64,000 nt of DNA from Candidatus Poribacteria bacterium (GCA_022820835.1 JAJEET010000008.1:60890-124889); one strand, 5' to 3'. Shown: positions 17,330 through 27,387, numbered from the stretch's first letter. The notes: generated by a model not told the origin, from the sequence alone. A program made the numbers and translations.

Positions 17330-18544
17330 CTATGCCCAGCCTTGGCTTTCACCACCGACACGCGCAGCACTGATTTTCTCATAATAACCGCTGTTCCGAT
17401 AAGCCTCCAACGGATGTGGATCGCGTCCCATCTCCAAACGGACCTGCTCTAATAGTGAATTCACATCTGTCTCGTAGGCACGTTGAAGGATAGACTCCGC
17501 TTCAACTAAGTCAGTAGCATCTTGCGCGGCTGCGAGTGCCTCGCGGTCAACAATCAGTGCCTTCGCATAAGCCTTCTGCAGATTACAGACAGATTGGATG
17601 CTCGCCTCGACCTTCGGCTTCAGGTTATGACTCTGGTCAATCATATAGGCGATGTCGGTTTCAGTATCGGGATCAAGTTCCGCAGCGACTAATTCGGTGT
17701 AAATCAGGAAGAGTTCCTGTGGATTAATAGAGCCGACCGTCAGATCGTCGTCTGCGTATTTCCGGCAGTTGAAGTGGAACCCACCGAGTTTTCCCTCGTC
17801 AATCAGGTAAGCGACGATGAATTCGATATTCGTGCCTTGCGGATGGTGCCCCAAGTCGATGAGGACCTGCGCTTTCTCACCGAGTTTCATCGCCATAAGA
17901 TAAGCAGTGCCCCAATCGGGGAGATCGGTGTGGTAGAAGGCGGGTTCAAAGAACTTATATTCGATGAGCATCCGGGTGGCATCGGGGAGGGCATCATAGA
18001 CCTCGGCTAACGCTTCCTGCATCCACTGTTTACGCTTCCTGAAATTCGACTGTCCGGGGAAGTTGGTGCCGTCTGCGAACCATAAACTCAGCAGATCGGA
18101 ACCGGTTTTCTCCATGATGTCAACACATTCCAACATGTGGTCAATCGCGAGTCTACGGACCTCCGCATCTGGGTTACAGACGCTTCCGAGTTTATACGCC
18201 TGATCTTGGAAGACGTTCGGGTTAATCGCGCCGATCCCGATACCGACATCCGCGGCATACTGTTTCAAGGCACCCCAATCGTCGGTTTTGTCCCACGGGA
18301 TGTGGAGTGCGACGGTCGGTGCAACACCTGTGAAACGGTGAACGGTGGCTGCGTCTTCGAGACGTTCCGCTGCATTCCGTGCCGCACCGGGCTGTTCAAA
18401 GACACCAAATCGGGTACCGGAATTACCGTAGCCCCAAGACGGAGTCTCAACGTGTTGCGCTTTGAGGTGGGATTTGAGTGTTTCTACCTGAATCCCCTGT
18501 TTCTCTAACTTTTCGGCTAAAAGATCGTAAGCGAAATTGCTCAT
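17330..18544 (-). CDS. rhaI: L-rhamnose isomerase (RhaI/catabolic type) family sugar isomerase
   Basis: A 404-residue TIM-barrel aldose-ketose isomerase of the type seen in Pseudomonas stutzeri RhaI. The metal ligands of that family can be located: E in [15 protein letters not shown] and H in [13 protein letters not shown] and D in [14 protein letters not shown], and D in AYMIDQSHN. It converts L-rhamnose (or another 6-deoxy or rare sugar) to the ketose; members are promiscuous. AAAGGAAAAC precedes the ATG at 18544. A Gfo/Idh/MocA gene follows 53 bp downstream. No rhamnulokinase or aldolase gene is nearby, so the pathway is incomplete in this window. Confidence 0.8.
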   Translation of the reverse strand: MSNFAYDLLAEKLEKQGIQVETLKSHLKAQHVETPSWGYGNSGTRFGVFEQPGAARNAAERLEDAATVHRFTGVAPTVALHIPWDKTDDWGALKQYAADVGIGIGAINPNVFQDQAYKLGSVCNPDAEVRRLAIDHMLECVDIMEKTGSDLLSLWFADGTNFPGQSNFRKRKQWMQEALAEVYDALPDATRMLIEYKFFEPAFYHTDLPDWGTAYLMAMKLGEKAQVLIDLGHHPQGTNIEFIVAYLIDEGKLGGFHFNCRKYADDDLTVGSINPQELFLIYTELVAAELDPDTETDIAYMIDQSHNLKPKVEASIQSVCNLQKAYAKALIVDREALAAAQDATDLVEAESILQRAYETDVNSLLEQVRLEMGRDPHPLEAYRNSGYYEKISAARVGGESQGWA

Positions 18545-18571
18545 TCTGTTTTCCTTTCTTGAGTGGTTTTT

Positions 18572-18699
18572 GGTTATCAGTTTTCAGTCTCCAGTTAAGA
18601 GGTTTTCTGTAACAATCTATCCTATGTTGGAATATGCCAAGAAGAGTAGTTTGTTACAAACTGCTCTTTAACTGACAACCAACAACTGATAACCAACAA
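18572..18699. repeat. Two blocks of heptamer-type repeats between rhaI and HIT gene
   Basis: TTATCAG/TTTCAG/TCCAGTT units (18572-18596) and the complementary ACTGACAACC/AACTGATAACC units (18670-18699) face each other, so the gap can fold into a long imperfect hairpin. Unit type matches the repeats at 691-726 and 58287-58316. Confidence 0.5.
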
Positions 18700-19194
18700 C
18701 TATATTGTCAATTCCTGAAATATCTGTAAAAGTTTTTCTTGCGTGGCGTTCGGGTCTTCAATGATGACGCGTGCACCGCCGATAACGTCCATGAACCCCA
18801 ATTCACGTGGATAGCGTGGGACAACGTGTAAGTGAAAATGCGGGATACTCGCGCCGGAGGCATCACCCATATTGTAACCGACGTTGTAGCCGCGCGGCTG
18901 ATAGGCGTGCGTCAACACCTCAAAACAGAGACACTGGAGTTCGTGAAGTTCTTGGACCTCCTCCTGATTCAACTCCCGCACATCAACCACATGCCGATTC
19001 GGGAAAACTAAGAGATGCCCAGGACTATAAGGATAGAGATTCAACGAGATCGTAAAGCGTTCGGTTCGATGCACTTCAAGCCGTTCGACTTTATCATTTT
19101 TTTCCACAATTGCACACAGAATACACGGGACATCTGGTCGGTTTTTTCCTTTGGCATAAGGCATTTTGTTCGGTACGAAGAGGTTGTGTCGCAT
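18700..19194 (-). CDS. HIT domain protein (Ap4A phosphorylase/hydrolase-like)
   Basis: A 164-residue histidine triad protein. The active-site motif HFHLHVVPR begins at residue 119. Upstream is a CILC pair (24-27) that would help bind zinc, and the PYSPGHLLVFPNRHV segment forms the nucleotide pocket. The NMGDASGASIPHFHLHVVP arrangement and the FMDVIGG sequence after it resemble the mycobacterial diadenosine tetraphosphate phosphorylase group more than plain Hint proteins. It probably cleaves Ap4A-like nucleotides in the cytoplasm. An internal ATG at codon 11 is an alternative start. Confidence 0.85.
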   Translation of the reverse strand: MRHNLFVPNKMPYAKGKNRPDVPCILCAIVEKNDKVERLEVHRTERFTISLNLYPYSPGHLLVFPNRHVVDVRELNQEEVQELHELQCLCFEVLTHAYQPRGYNVGYNMGDASGASIPHFHLHVVPRYPRELGFMDVIGGARVIIEDPNATQEKLLQIFQELTI

Positions 19195-19227
19195 GGAAGC
19201 GTTCCCTGTGTTTTGAAATGAAAAAGA

Positions 19228-19256
19228 TTGAATTTCTGATACATATATGATATACT
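19228..19256 (+). promoter_or_regulatory. Promoter of the WD40 cluster
   Basis: TTGAAT (19228-19233) and TATACT (19251-19256) are separated by 17 bases, and the -10 box carries the TGA extension. Transcription would start near 19263 and reach the first WD40 gene after about 340 nt. Confidence 0.5.
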
Positions 19257-19373
19257 ATTTTAATAAAGCATGCAAGCAGATATTTATTAGCAGTCAGTTA
19301 TCAGCAAAGACCATTTAGCCAAGTCGTCGACACACTCCGCTAAAATCAGATTTTTTGAAGAAAGAAGACCTAA

Positions 19374-19419
19374 GTGGGTTATAATGAATGTGGTAGTGTT
19401 AAACAACCCACCAGTTTTT
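19374..19419 (+). terminator. Possible intrinsic terminator/attenuator upstream of WD40 gene 1
   Basis: GTGGGTT (19374-19380) pairs with AACCCAC (19405-19411) across a 24-nt loop and is followed by CAGTTTTT (19412-19419). It lies inside the leader between the promoter at 19228 and the start codon at 19600, so it could attenuate the cluster. The loop contains a TATAAT that might instead be a second -10 box. The rest of 19195-19599 shows one heptamer repeat (19290-19306) and no gene. Confidence 0.35.
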
Positions 19420-19599
19420 ACAAGTTGCAACGAAAACTACAGCTGAAAACCTGATAATTCTGCCCGTATCAAGCATGCTCTGTTTCTTCTTATCTTGTTT
19501 CTCCCATCAACAGTTTTGCACATAACCTTCTTTCCAAATCATATAGATAAACTATGCTCGCGGACCTTGGGATGTGGGCATTCCGTAGGAGATTTTTTG

Positions 19600-21576
19600 A
19601 TGGAAAATAAAAATTCTACTGCCGCCGTGCTGCGCAGTATAGATGGTGAAGATGTGACGACGTGGGCACTTCCTGAAGGCGCGATCGCTCGATTAGGACG
19701 CGGTAACGTTCACGATATGGCTTTTTCACCAGACGGACAGTATTTCGCAGTGGGTACAGCGATTGGACTCTGGTTATACGAACGCCCTACATTATCCCCA
19801 ATTGCACTCTGGGAAACGGATAGGGGATATAGTTCCAATGTCACTTTTTCACCCGATAGCCGATGGATTGCCTTACATAGATACCACGAAGCAATCAGCG
19901 TATGGGACATTCGGAACGAGGTCTGTATTGCTGAGATGGAACTTACGAAGGTACAAGACCGTTGGGGACTTTCCAAGCCTATTTTTTCTCAAGATGGAGA
20001 ACGTCTCGTTGTATTTAATGGACGCGAGTATAACAGGAAAGTTCAGACTTGGTCCCCGCAAACCGGGGCACTGCTCAGCGAAACCGAAATCCCACCGATC
20101 ACCTACGGTGTCTATCCTACCTGCTTTTCCCCGGATTTAAGCCTGTTAGCAGGTACGAGCTACAATAGGGATAGCCGGACTGCTGAATTCGTTGCGCTTT
20201 GGTGTGTGGAGACCGGAGAAGAAGTTGCTCGCTATGAATGGTCGGAGCGGTGGGGGAGGCTCTGCTTTTCACCGTGTGCACGATTCCTTGCCTCTGGGGG
20301 TTCAGAGGGTAAAATTCACGTCTGGGATGTGGAAACCGGAAACCTTGAGGAAACCTATACCAAAGACGAAGATGCTCAGATGCATCTGTATTATCCACCA
20401 GCAGGTGGATTGATTGCTGCAGCGGCTTCCGCATCGCAATCCAAGATTGAGGTCTGGCATTTAGAAAAAGACGAAAAAATCGACACATTTGAACAGCGGA
20501 GCAGAGGCAAGTTGGTCCGTTTTTCAGAAAATGGCACACAATTGGCTTATATTGATAGTAATGAAATCAAAATCTGGACAAAAGGTAGATCGATTGATCA
20601 AGCATTCCCAACCATTCAAGGACCGACGCGGACTGTCAGTTCATTAGCTTTCACGCCAGACGAAAAAACGTTAGCGGCAACGTATTGGAGTGGGAACGCA
20701 TTTTTATGGGATGTCTCAAATCAGTGCGTTCGACACCCAACCGAAGAAGAGCTGCCTAATAACATACGTAACGTTTTTCCGACTTCGAGCGGTGAAATCC
20801 TTGCCACTGGCGGAGACGAAGACATCTTGAAATTGTGGGAGTTTGGAAATCCTGAACCGATCGCTGAGATTCCTGTCCATGGACCGGATCTATCGTCGCT
20901 GAGGGGACTGCATACGCTTGCCTTGACAGGTCAACAGTTGGCGTGCGCCGGTAGAGATTATAACATCTATCTGTGGGAATATAAGCCGTCACCAAACGAT
21001 ATCGACGAGAAAGGCACTTGGCAAAAGCGCGCCGTATTCGCAGGACATCCAAAACCTATTAGGACCTTAGCGTTTAGTCCCGATGGAAAGCGACTCGCGA
21101 GTATCTCAATAGATCGAACCGCCCTACTATGGGATGTTGATGCAAACGAACAGATTGCCGAGATGGATTTACCCGCACCAATAGGAAAAAGGACGAGTCG
21201 TTACACCGCCGCGGGCGTAGCGTTTTCACCACTCGGTGACCTAATCGCTGGTGGACATCAGGGCGATATTATGTTGTGGGACACAACGGATGGCAAAACG
21301 CTCACGACATTCCCACAGCCCGAAGAAAGTCAAAAACCGATTACGTTATGTTTCTCGCCTTGTGGGAAGTATTTAGCTTCCGGTGCGTGGTGGCAACCCC
21401 GTTTACAAAAGGTCCCTATCCGTTTGTGGGAAATTGCAACAGAAAAAAATATCGCCACGTTCTGGGGACACACCACCGACGTTCAATGCTTCGCATTCTC
21501 ACAGGATGGCACTCTTCTCGTAAGTGGTGGACACGACGGTGCGATCTATCTTTGGGATCTGAAACCTTATCTGTAG
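19600..21576 (+). CDS. Cytoplasmic WD40 beta-propeller protein, paralogue 1
   Basis: A 658-residue protein built almost wholly of WD40 repeats, with the pattern FSPDG(Q/K)xxA(V/S)G...LWD recurring about 13-14 times, enough for two propellers. It opens with VTTWALPEGAIARLGRGNVH, a module shared with the next two genes and with the secreted WD40 proteins of this window. It ends VSGGHDGAIYLWDLKPYL. There is no signal peptide or catalytic domain, so it should act as a cytoplasmic scaffold. TAGGAGATTTTTTG just before the ATG at 19600 matches the ribosome-binding sites of paralogues 2 and 3, which decides the start over the upstream TTG. A promoter and possible attenuator lie upstream. Confidence 0.85.
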   Translation: MENKNSTAAVLRSIDGEDVTTWALPEGAIARLGRGNVHDMAFSPDGQYFAVGTAIGLWLYERPTLSPIALWETDRGYSSNVTFSPDSRWIALHRYHEAISVWDIRNEVCIAEMELTKVQDRWGLSKPIFSQDGERLVVFNGREYNRKVQTWSPQTGALLSETEIPPITYGVYPTCFSPDLSLLAGTSYNRDSRTAEFVALWCVETGEEVARYEWSERWGRLCFSPCARFLASGGSEGKIHVWDVETGNLEETYTKDEDAQMHLYYPPAGGLIAAAASASQSKIEVWHLEKDEKIDTFEQRSRGKLVRFSENGTQLAYIDSNEIKIWTKGRSIDQAFPTIQGPTRTVSSLAFTPDEKTLAATYWSGNAFLWDVSNQCVRHPTEEELPNNIRNVFPTSSGEILATGGDEDILKLWEFGNPEPIAEIPVHGPDLSSLRGLHTLALTGQQLACAGRDYNIYLWEYKPSPNDIDEKGTWQKRAVFAGHPKPIRTLAFSPDGKRLASISIDRTALLWDVDANEQIAEMDLPAPIGKRTSRYTAAGVAFSPLGDLIAGGHQGDIMLWDTTDGKTLTTFPQPEESQKPITLCFSPCGKYLASGAWWQPRLQKVPIRLWEIATEKNIATFWGHTTDVQCFAFSQDGTLLVSGGHDGAIYLWDLKPYL

Positions 21577-21619
21577 GATATAAGGAACGTGAGTTCGAGA
21601 ATAAAAATACAAATTAGAC

Positions 21620-21850
21620 GTAGGTTGGGTTGAGCGGTAATCTCCAGATTCATTTTATTTATACGGAAAATTTCGATCTTCAGTAAACTATTCCTGTTGA
21701 TAGGTATAGCGAAACCCAACAACCCAAACGCTGGCGGCATGATAATACGTTGGGTTTCACTCGGTTTTTGGTGGTTTTAGGTTTCCAGCTGAATTTGACA
21801 GCTACCTTCTCTGTGTAATCGTTAGTAGATTTCCGTTCAACCCAACCTAC
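21620..21850. mobile_element. Inverted-repeat element GTAGGTTGGGTTGA, copy 1
   Basis: A 231 bp non-coding unit. The left end GTAGGTTGGGTTGAGCGG (21620-21637) and the complement of the right end (21833-21850) match at 17 of 18 positions, with further partial matches inward. Inside is a second inverted pair, GCGAAACCCAAC and GTTGGGTTTCACTC. A second copy with the same outer and inner inverted repeats lies at 50024-50265. It separates WD40 paralogues 1 and 2. It codes for nothing I can see, so it is a miniature or palindromic dispersed repeat. Confidence 0.65.
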
Positions 21851-21885
21851 GCGCTTCGGTGAACTCATATTAAGGAGATATTTTG

Positions 21886-23877
21886 ATGGGAAATAGGAAT
21901 ATACAAGCAGCCACTTCGCTTAGCCCTAACGAAAGCGACATAGCCAAGTGGGCACTCCCTGAAGGCGCAATCGCACGATTGGGGCGGGGTAATGTTGGAA
22001 GTATGGCATTCTCGCCCGATGGACAGTACTTCGCAGTTGGGTCGTGGATTGGACTCTGGTTATATGAACTTCCCACATTATCTCCGATCGCACTCTGGGA
22101 TACCGAACGCGGAATGACCGGGAGTGTCAGTTTTTCGCCCGATGGCAGCCAGATTGTCACGGCCACCTCTGGTGGGAATATAAAGGTATGGGACATTGAA
22201 CGCGGTATCTGTACAATTATGGATGATCGCGGCAAACAAGAGATTTCTTTTGCCCGGGATGGACAACACCTCGCCGGTGCTAACTGCCGCATGGAAAAAG
22301 GGAAGATTTACGTCTGGTGCCCGCACACTGGTACGAAAGTCCGAGAAACGGAAGTCCAATCCCCTTACGATGCCTACCCCCTCTGCTTTTCTCCAGATTT
22401 AAGTCTACTGGCAGGCAAGAACAATCCCCAAAAACGTCCAGGTAGGAATATCGCTGACGGTGATTCGATTACGATCTGGCACGTAGAAACTGGCGAACAA
22501 ATTGCCGACATCATTGGACATCCCGAACCGGTGCGAAAGTTCTGCTTTTCTCCATGCGGACAGTTCCTTGCCGCTGGTGATTGGCACGGCGCAGTCCATG
22601 TATGGAATGTGGAAAGCGGGCAACTGGAGACGACCTATACCGATTATGGGGAATCCCAGATGTATCCATATTTCCTGCCAGAGGGTGAACTGATTACCGC
22701 CGCAGTTTCCGAGCGTAAGGTTGAGATTTGGCACGTAGAAAAAGGCGAGAAACTGGATGAATTTGAACATCGTGGGAACAGTAAATTCGTGAGCTTTTCG
22801 GACTGTGGAACGCAATTAGCAGTTGCAAGTGAAAGTGAAATCAAAATCTGGACAAAAGATAATAATTCTGACGCTCACGCGCTTTCAACCCTTCACGGAC
22901 ATATCCCTACAATGGACACGTTAGCTTTTTCGGCGGACGAAAAGACGCTCGCTGCCGGGCTTTGGTGGGACAATGTCCTCTTATGGGATGTCGCAAGCAA
23001 ACGTTCATACCGCCCCAAGGGTGAAAAACTGCCCGGGACTTTGCATCATGTTTATCTATCTACCAGCGGGAAATTGCTCTCTACTTGTAGGGATGGGAAC
23101 CTTCTCAAGGTCTGGGAGGTCGGAAAGCGTGAACCGATTGCCGAACTCACTGCCGCTGAGGCGAAGTTGATGCGTGCTGAGGCGTTCGACCCGACGCAGC
23201 ACAGACTGGCACGTGTAGACACAGAACACAATATCCATGTTTGGGAATATACATCCATAGCAGAAAGCGAAAGTGAAGACGGCGCGTGGAAAAAGTATAC
23301 TACCCTTGTTGGACATACAAGATATATTAAAGGCTTGGCATTTAGTCCAGATGGAAAACGGCTTGCAAGCATAGCTGCGGGCATACCGGACACAGCAAAA
23401 GCACCAGAACGAGACGCGCGATTGTGGGATGTTGACGTTGGAGAAGAGATTACAAAGTTAGCAACGAAATTCTCAGATTCAAAATTATATCGTAGTTCAG
23501 CTGTTAACATTGCAGGCATCGCTTTTTCACCGCGTGGCGATATAATTGCTGGTGGACAGTTTGGCGAGATTATCCTATGGGACGCAACAGACGGGAAAAC
23601 GCTTATGAAGATTCCACAACCGAGAGGAAATCTGCGACCTATTGCATTATGCTTTTCGCCGTGTGGACAATATTTGGCTTCCGGTTCATGGTGGCAAACG
23701 CGTTTGCAGAAAGTGCCTATCCGCTTATGGGAGGTCGCGACTGGTGAAAATATCGCCACGTTTTGCGGACACACCACCGATGTCCAGTGTTTCACATTTT
23801 CGCAGGATGGCACCCTTCTCGTAAGTGGTGGACATGATGGCGCGATTTACCTTTGGGATCTAACACCTTATCTGTAA
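21886..23877 (+). CDS. Cytoplasmic WD40 beta-propeller protein, paralogue 2
   Basis: A 663-residue paralogue of the gene at 19600, with the same N-terminal module (KWALPEGAIARLGRGNVGS), the same order of repeats and the same ending (HDGAIYLWDLTPYL). Identity is highest in the first ~70 and last ~60 residues, and lowest in the central blades, as expected if the ends are structurally constrained and the middle faces variable partners. AAGGAGATATTTTG precedes the ATG. It is separated from paralogue 1 by an inverted-repeat element and from paralogue 3 by only 19 bp. No enzymatic domain or signal peptide. Confidence 0.86.
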   Translation: MGNRNIQAATSLSPNESDIAKWALPEGAIARLGRGNVGSMAFSPDGQYFAVGSWIGLWLYELPTLSPIALWDTERGMTGSVSFSPDGSQIVTATSGGNIKVWDIERGICTIMDDRGKQEISFARDGQHLAGANCRMEKGKIYVWCPHTGTKVRETEVQSPYDAYPLCFSPDLSLLAGKNNPQKRPGRNIADGDSITIWHVETGEQIADIIGHPEPVRKFCFSPCGQFLAAGDWHGAVHVWNVESGQLETTYTDYGESQMYPYFLPEGELITAAVSERKVEIWHVEKGEKLDEFEHRGNSKFVSFSDCGTQLAVASESEIKIWTKDNNSDAHALSTLHGHIPTMDTLAFSADEKTLAAGLWWDNVLLWDVASKRSYRPKGEKLPGTLHHVYLSTSGKLLSTCRDGNLLKVWEVGKREPIAELTAAEAKLMRAEAFDPTQHRLARVDTEHNIHVWEYTSIAESESEDGAWKKYTTLVGHTRYIKGLAFSPDGKRLASIAAGIPDTAKAPERDARLWDVDVGEEITKLATKFSDSKLYRSSAVNIAGIAFSPRGDIIAGGQFGEIILWDATDGKTLMKIPQPRGNLRPIALCFSPCGQYLASGSWWQTRLQKVPIRLWEVATGENIATFCGHTTDVQCFTFSQDGTLLVSGGHDGAIYLWDLTPYL

Positions 23878-23896
23878 TACACAAGGAGATATTTTG

Positions 23897-25335
23897 ATGG
23901 AAGAGAAGAAATTAGTGATTCCTGCGCCAGTCGGTGCCGATGAAAATGACGTGACGACTTGGGCACTCCCCGAAGGTGCTATTGCTCGGTTCGAGCGCGG
24001 CGGCGTGTGTGACCTGGCATTCTCACCAGATGGACGCTATCTCGCCGTCGCAACGAATATAGGACTCTGGTGGTATGAAATAGCAACGATGTCGCCTGTA
24101 GCACTCTGGGAAACAGAACGAGGAATGGTTTCTAATATCGCCTTCTCGCCGAACGGAAAATGGATCGCCATTAGCAACAGGGATAAGATTTTAAAGGTTT
24201 CGGATGTCCAACGCGGAGTCAGTATCGCACAGATAAAACTCGCGAATTCCTGGGCTCCCTTCAGCTTTTCACCCGATAACCGTTGGCTCGCAATTGGCAA
24301 TCGCGACACAGGTAACGTTGAATTCCGAGAGCCAGAGACCGGCAAGATCGTCTCAACCTTGATGGGTGAAGCCGAAGAAGGTGGAAAGTTTATGCCGATT
24401 GCTTTCTCGCCAGATACCCAGCGATGCCAACAGAATCAGCATCGAAAAATCAGCACATTCATGTCTCTTCCGAAGGAGAACTCTACCTTACCAGTGTTCA
24501 CAAAAACACCGTCAAACTCTGGAAAGTCGGAAGTTGTGAGTCCCTAATTGCCGAATTTACGGGTAACAAACCCGCGCGTCTGGCTGCGTTGGCACCGACA
24601 AAAGATAGGTTAGCATCCGCACACGAAGGCGGTAACCTAATAGTATGGGATGTGCAAAGTGGCGACAAGTTACGCGAGTTCAAGCATCCACTCCAGGCAT
24701 CAACTGATGATTCCGATCCGGCTTGGAAACTGGTGTTTAGTCCAGATGGCAGCTTACTCATGAGTTACACTGAAGACGTACCGAATATCCGCCTCTGGAA
24801 CGTAGAACGCGGCGAAGAAATACAAGAATTCCCAAGCGATGAATTCGGGTACATCGGAATGTTTTCTCCGTGTGGACAATATCTTACTGGCATTTCCAAT
24901 GGGAAAAACATCATTTTGTGGGATGTCAAACATCGCGAAACCCTGACGAAGCTCCCTTGGGCACCTGAGATCGCCTATTCTCCGTGTAGTTCATATCTGG
25001 CGTGTGGTGGGCAAGACCCAGAAGGCATTTTGTTATGGGACCTCAAACGTCGTGAAATCTGTAAGCGGCTACCGCTGCCGAAGGGATGTCAGGGTGTGCA
25101 TTCTTTGAAATTTTCTCCCAGTGGGCAGTATCTCGCACTCGGTGCTGCTTGGGAAACAGGCTTGGAGAAGGTGCCTATCTGCTTATGGGAGGTTAAAACC
25201 GGTAAGCATATTGTCACATTCTGGGGACATACAACAGACGTGCAAGCAGTCGCTTTTTCACCTGATAATGAACTCTTGGCAAGTGCGAGTTTCGATGGGT
25301 CTATCCTTCTCTGGGATCTAAAACCCTATCTGTAG
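23897..25335 (+). pseudogene. WD40 paralogue 3, disrupted by internal deletion and frameshift
   Basis: The ATG at 23897 follows AAGGAGATATTTTG as in paralogue 2, and reads TTWALPEGAIARFERGGV onward in frame to about residue 175 (IAFSPDTQ). The reading frame then changes: homology resumes in another frame from about 24418 (YPAMPTESASKNQHIHVSSE) and continues to the normal ending DGSILLWDLKPYL at 25335. By comparison with paralogue 2, roughly 600 bp (about 200 residues, several blades) are missing at the junction near 24413-24420. The first frame stops at 24547. The second frame (ATG at 24424, 303 residues) could still be made as a half propeller, but it has no convincing ribosome-binding site. 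A sequencing error alone would not explain the missing blades. Confidence 0.75.
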
Positions 25336-25389
25336 GATGTCCAAGGGATTAGAGATAAAATGCACGCTGACAAGACTTCAAAGAAAAAC

Positions 25390-25418
25390 GTGACTTTTTC
25401 CTCGTTTCGGTGTATACT
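25390..25418 (+). promoter_or_regulatory. Promoter of kinase-like gene
   Basis: GTGACT (25390-25395) and TATACT (25413-25418) are 17 bases apart, 72 bp before the ATG at 25490. This suggests the kinase-like gene is not simply part of the WD40 transcript. Confidence 0.4.
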
Positions 25419-25489
25419 ATTATCTGAACTTACAAAACCAACGTAAGGCGGTTAGAACAATTTTACCGCACGTAATGAGGACATAAGAA

Positions 25490-26305
25490 ATGCCCACCGA
25501 GCACCCACTTCTGAACGTTTCAGAGATTGACACAGATATCGAAACATACTTGAACCATATCGCCGAAACCACATATCCGTTCCCAGAACACGATTCCGGA
25601 TGTCAATCATTTCAGACTGTGATGGACGACCAACGTTGGTTCGTCAAACATAGTAACATCCCACAAAGCATCACGTGGCTCAAGCAAGCCGTTGGTTTCA
25701 ACGCTGTTGTCCAGCACGAGGCACTCCCGCAATTGCACAACGCTTTCACGACAACTGATGGGTTTACACTAGTCTATGACTGGGTAGACGGTGAGGGTTT
25801 GCGTCCTGAAAGGGAACTCCGTACTGATGAAGTCCATCCACGCGACAGGTTTTGTGCGTTACCAGCAGCTGAAATCATTGATGCCCTTAACGTTATTTAT
25901 GATGTCCACATCCTCATCGAAAAAAAGGGTTTCATCGCTGAAGATTTTTATGACGGTTGTATCATCTATAACTTTGAGATGAAGCGGATACATCTGTACG
26001 ACTTCGACCACTACCATCCGGGCCCCTTCATAAACGACCGCGGACGGTTGTACGGCTCAAGTCGCTTTATGGCACCAGAGGAATTTCAGAAAGGTGAACG
26101 CATCGACGAAAGAACAAACGTCTTTATGCTTGGGCGGACAGCCTTCGTGTTGCTTGCCAACAGCAGCGATTCACGAGACGATTGGAAGGGGAACGATGCC
26201 TTATGGCACGTCGCAAAACAAGCAACGAATACAGACAAACAATTGCGATACCCATCCGTCCAAGAATTTGTTTCGGCGTGGCACGCTGCAATTACGAAGG
26301 GGTAA
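25490..26305 (+). CDS. Atypical protein-kinase-fold protein
   Basis: A 271-residue protein with C-lobe features of Ser/Thr kinases. GFIAEDFYDGCIIYN (about 146-160) stands where the catalytic loop HRDxxxxN would be, IHLYDFDHY (about 165-173) resembles the DFG magnesium loop, and SSRFMAPEEF (about 186-195) matches the activation-segment APE motif, followed by ERTNVFMLGRTAF like the usual DVWSLG. The catalytic His-Arg-Asp is not intact (AEDFYDG), and no glycine-rich loop is clear. It may be a divergent kinase or a pseudokinase; a small-molecule phosphotransferase is also possible. It sits after three WD40 scaffold genes. AGGACATAAGAA precedes the ATG. Confidence 0.6.
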   Translation: MPTEHPLLNVSEIDTDIETYLNHIAETTYPFPEHDSGCQSFQTVMDDQRWFVKHSNIPQSITWLKQAVGFNAVVQHEALPQLHNAFTTTDGFTLVYDWVDGEGLRPERELRTDEVHPRDRFCALPAAEIIDALNVIYDVHILIEKKGFIAEDFYDGCIIYNFEMKRIHLYDFDHYHPGPFINDRGRLYGSSRFMAPEEFQKGERIDERTNVFMLGRTAFVLLANSSDSRDDWKGNDALWHVAKQATNTDKQLRYPSVQEFVSAWHAAITKG

Positions 26306-26432
26306 ATTCCGATTATTTATCTTGGTTCAGGTAGGATAAGAAACCCAACGGATTCCCAAAGACGCTGCGAATTCACCAAACACCATCATGGAATAAAATG
26401 GAATGATGCCCAGGAGGTCCATAGTTAAAAAA

Positions 26433-27293
26433 ATGCGAAAAATAACTGACAACGAAATCCAATTCTTCAACGATAACGGCTATCTCATCTTGAAAGGCGT
26501 TATCCAACCCGATGAACTCGCTGTTACGCAAAGCGAAAGTCAACGGCTTATTGACGAAATTTTGGCAGGCGGACCGGCAGATGAATGGTGCAACCGTGGT
26601 CCCGAAGGGATCCCTTACTATTTAACTTATTTACACTCGCACCCCAACGAATTCTCTCTACGATTATTGGGGCATCCGTCTATCGGTGATTTATTGCACC
26701 GAATCATCGGACCCGATTTTATCCCATGCTACGAATCGCTTGTTTTCAAACTACCGAAACACGGTTCTTCTGTCAGATGGCATCGGGATGGCAATGCAAT
26801 CCGAGAAAATCACCCGATCTTCAACGTTGACATATATCTTGATGATTCGACTGTTGATAACGGATGCGTTTGGGTTATCCCGAAGAGCCATCTCTGGGGG
26901 ATTGAAGAAGCACAAGAGATTATTGACAGGGGTGAAGTCAATTTTGAACGCGAAGACGCGGTGCCTGCAGAGGTGGAACCGGGTGATATTCTGCTCCACC
27001 ATACCAAAGTCTTGCACGGCAGTAAAATCAACACGAGCGACACACTTCGCAGGGTTATCTATTTTGACCAGCGGACCCCACGGTGGAACGAGCGATATAA
27101 ATGGTGGCAGTCAGAATTCTTGACGCAACGGTGCAAAATGTATCAACGCGCCCTCTATGAACGCCGCGCAAATCCATATTCCTCCGACACGGAGCAGTTC
27201 CCTTACGAAGTACCACCGGACATGCCGACGTGGGATCCAAACGACGATTTTGATCTGCGGATTCAGCACCGTGCTTATGCGTATCAACGCTAA
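26433..27293 (+). CDS. Phytanoyl-CoA dioxygenase (PhyH) family protein, second copy
   Basis: A 286-residue Fe(II)/2-oxoglutarate oxygenase with HRD (H117, D119, in VRWHRDGNA) and a distal histidine near 195 (KVLHGSKIN), plus VIYFDQRTP with the co-substrate arginine. The opening ITDNEIQFFNDNGYLILKGV is typical. The start is uncertain: an AGGAGG lies 15 bases before the ATG at 26433, longer than usual, while an ATG at 26403 has no site. I chose 26433 because it fits the family N-terminus. It shares fold and motif spacing with the gene at 4747 but is not a close duplicate. Substrate unknown. Confidence 0.84.
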   Translation: MRKITDNEIQFFNDNGYLILKGVIQPDELAVTQSESQRLIDEILAGGPADEWCNRGPEGIPYYLTYLHSHPNEFSLRLLGHPSIGDLLHRIIGPDFIPCYESLVFKLPKHGSSVRWHRDGNAIRENHPIFNVDIYLDDSTVDNGCVWVIPKSHLWGIEEAQEIIDRGEVNFEREDAVPAEVEPGDILLHHTKVLHGSKINTSDTLRRVIYFDQRTPRWNERYKWWQSEFLTQRCKMYQRALYERRANPYSSDTEQFPYEVPPDMPTWDPNDDFDLRIQHRAYAYQR

Positions 27294-27387
27294 CGCCAAA
27301 TTTCTGTAAGCGCGATTCATCATTTAGGGGCTAAGCAAACGCAATTTGATACCTCACTGTTGAAGATACTTATTGGAGGCTGACCTC

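Noticed and set aside
23052..23813. 253-residue minus-strand frame inside WD40 paralogue 2
   Set aside because: Antisense shadow of the propeller gene; serine and proline bias typical of such shadows.
24424..25335. Treating the second half of WD40 paralogue 3 as an independent gene
   Set aside because: It lacks a ribosome-binding site and begins mid-blade relative to the paralogues. A disrupted gene explains it better.
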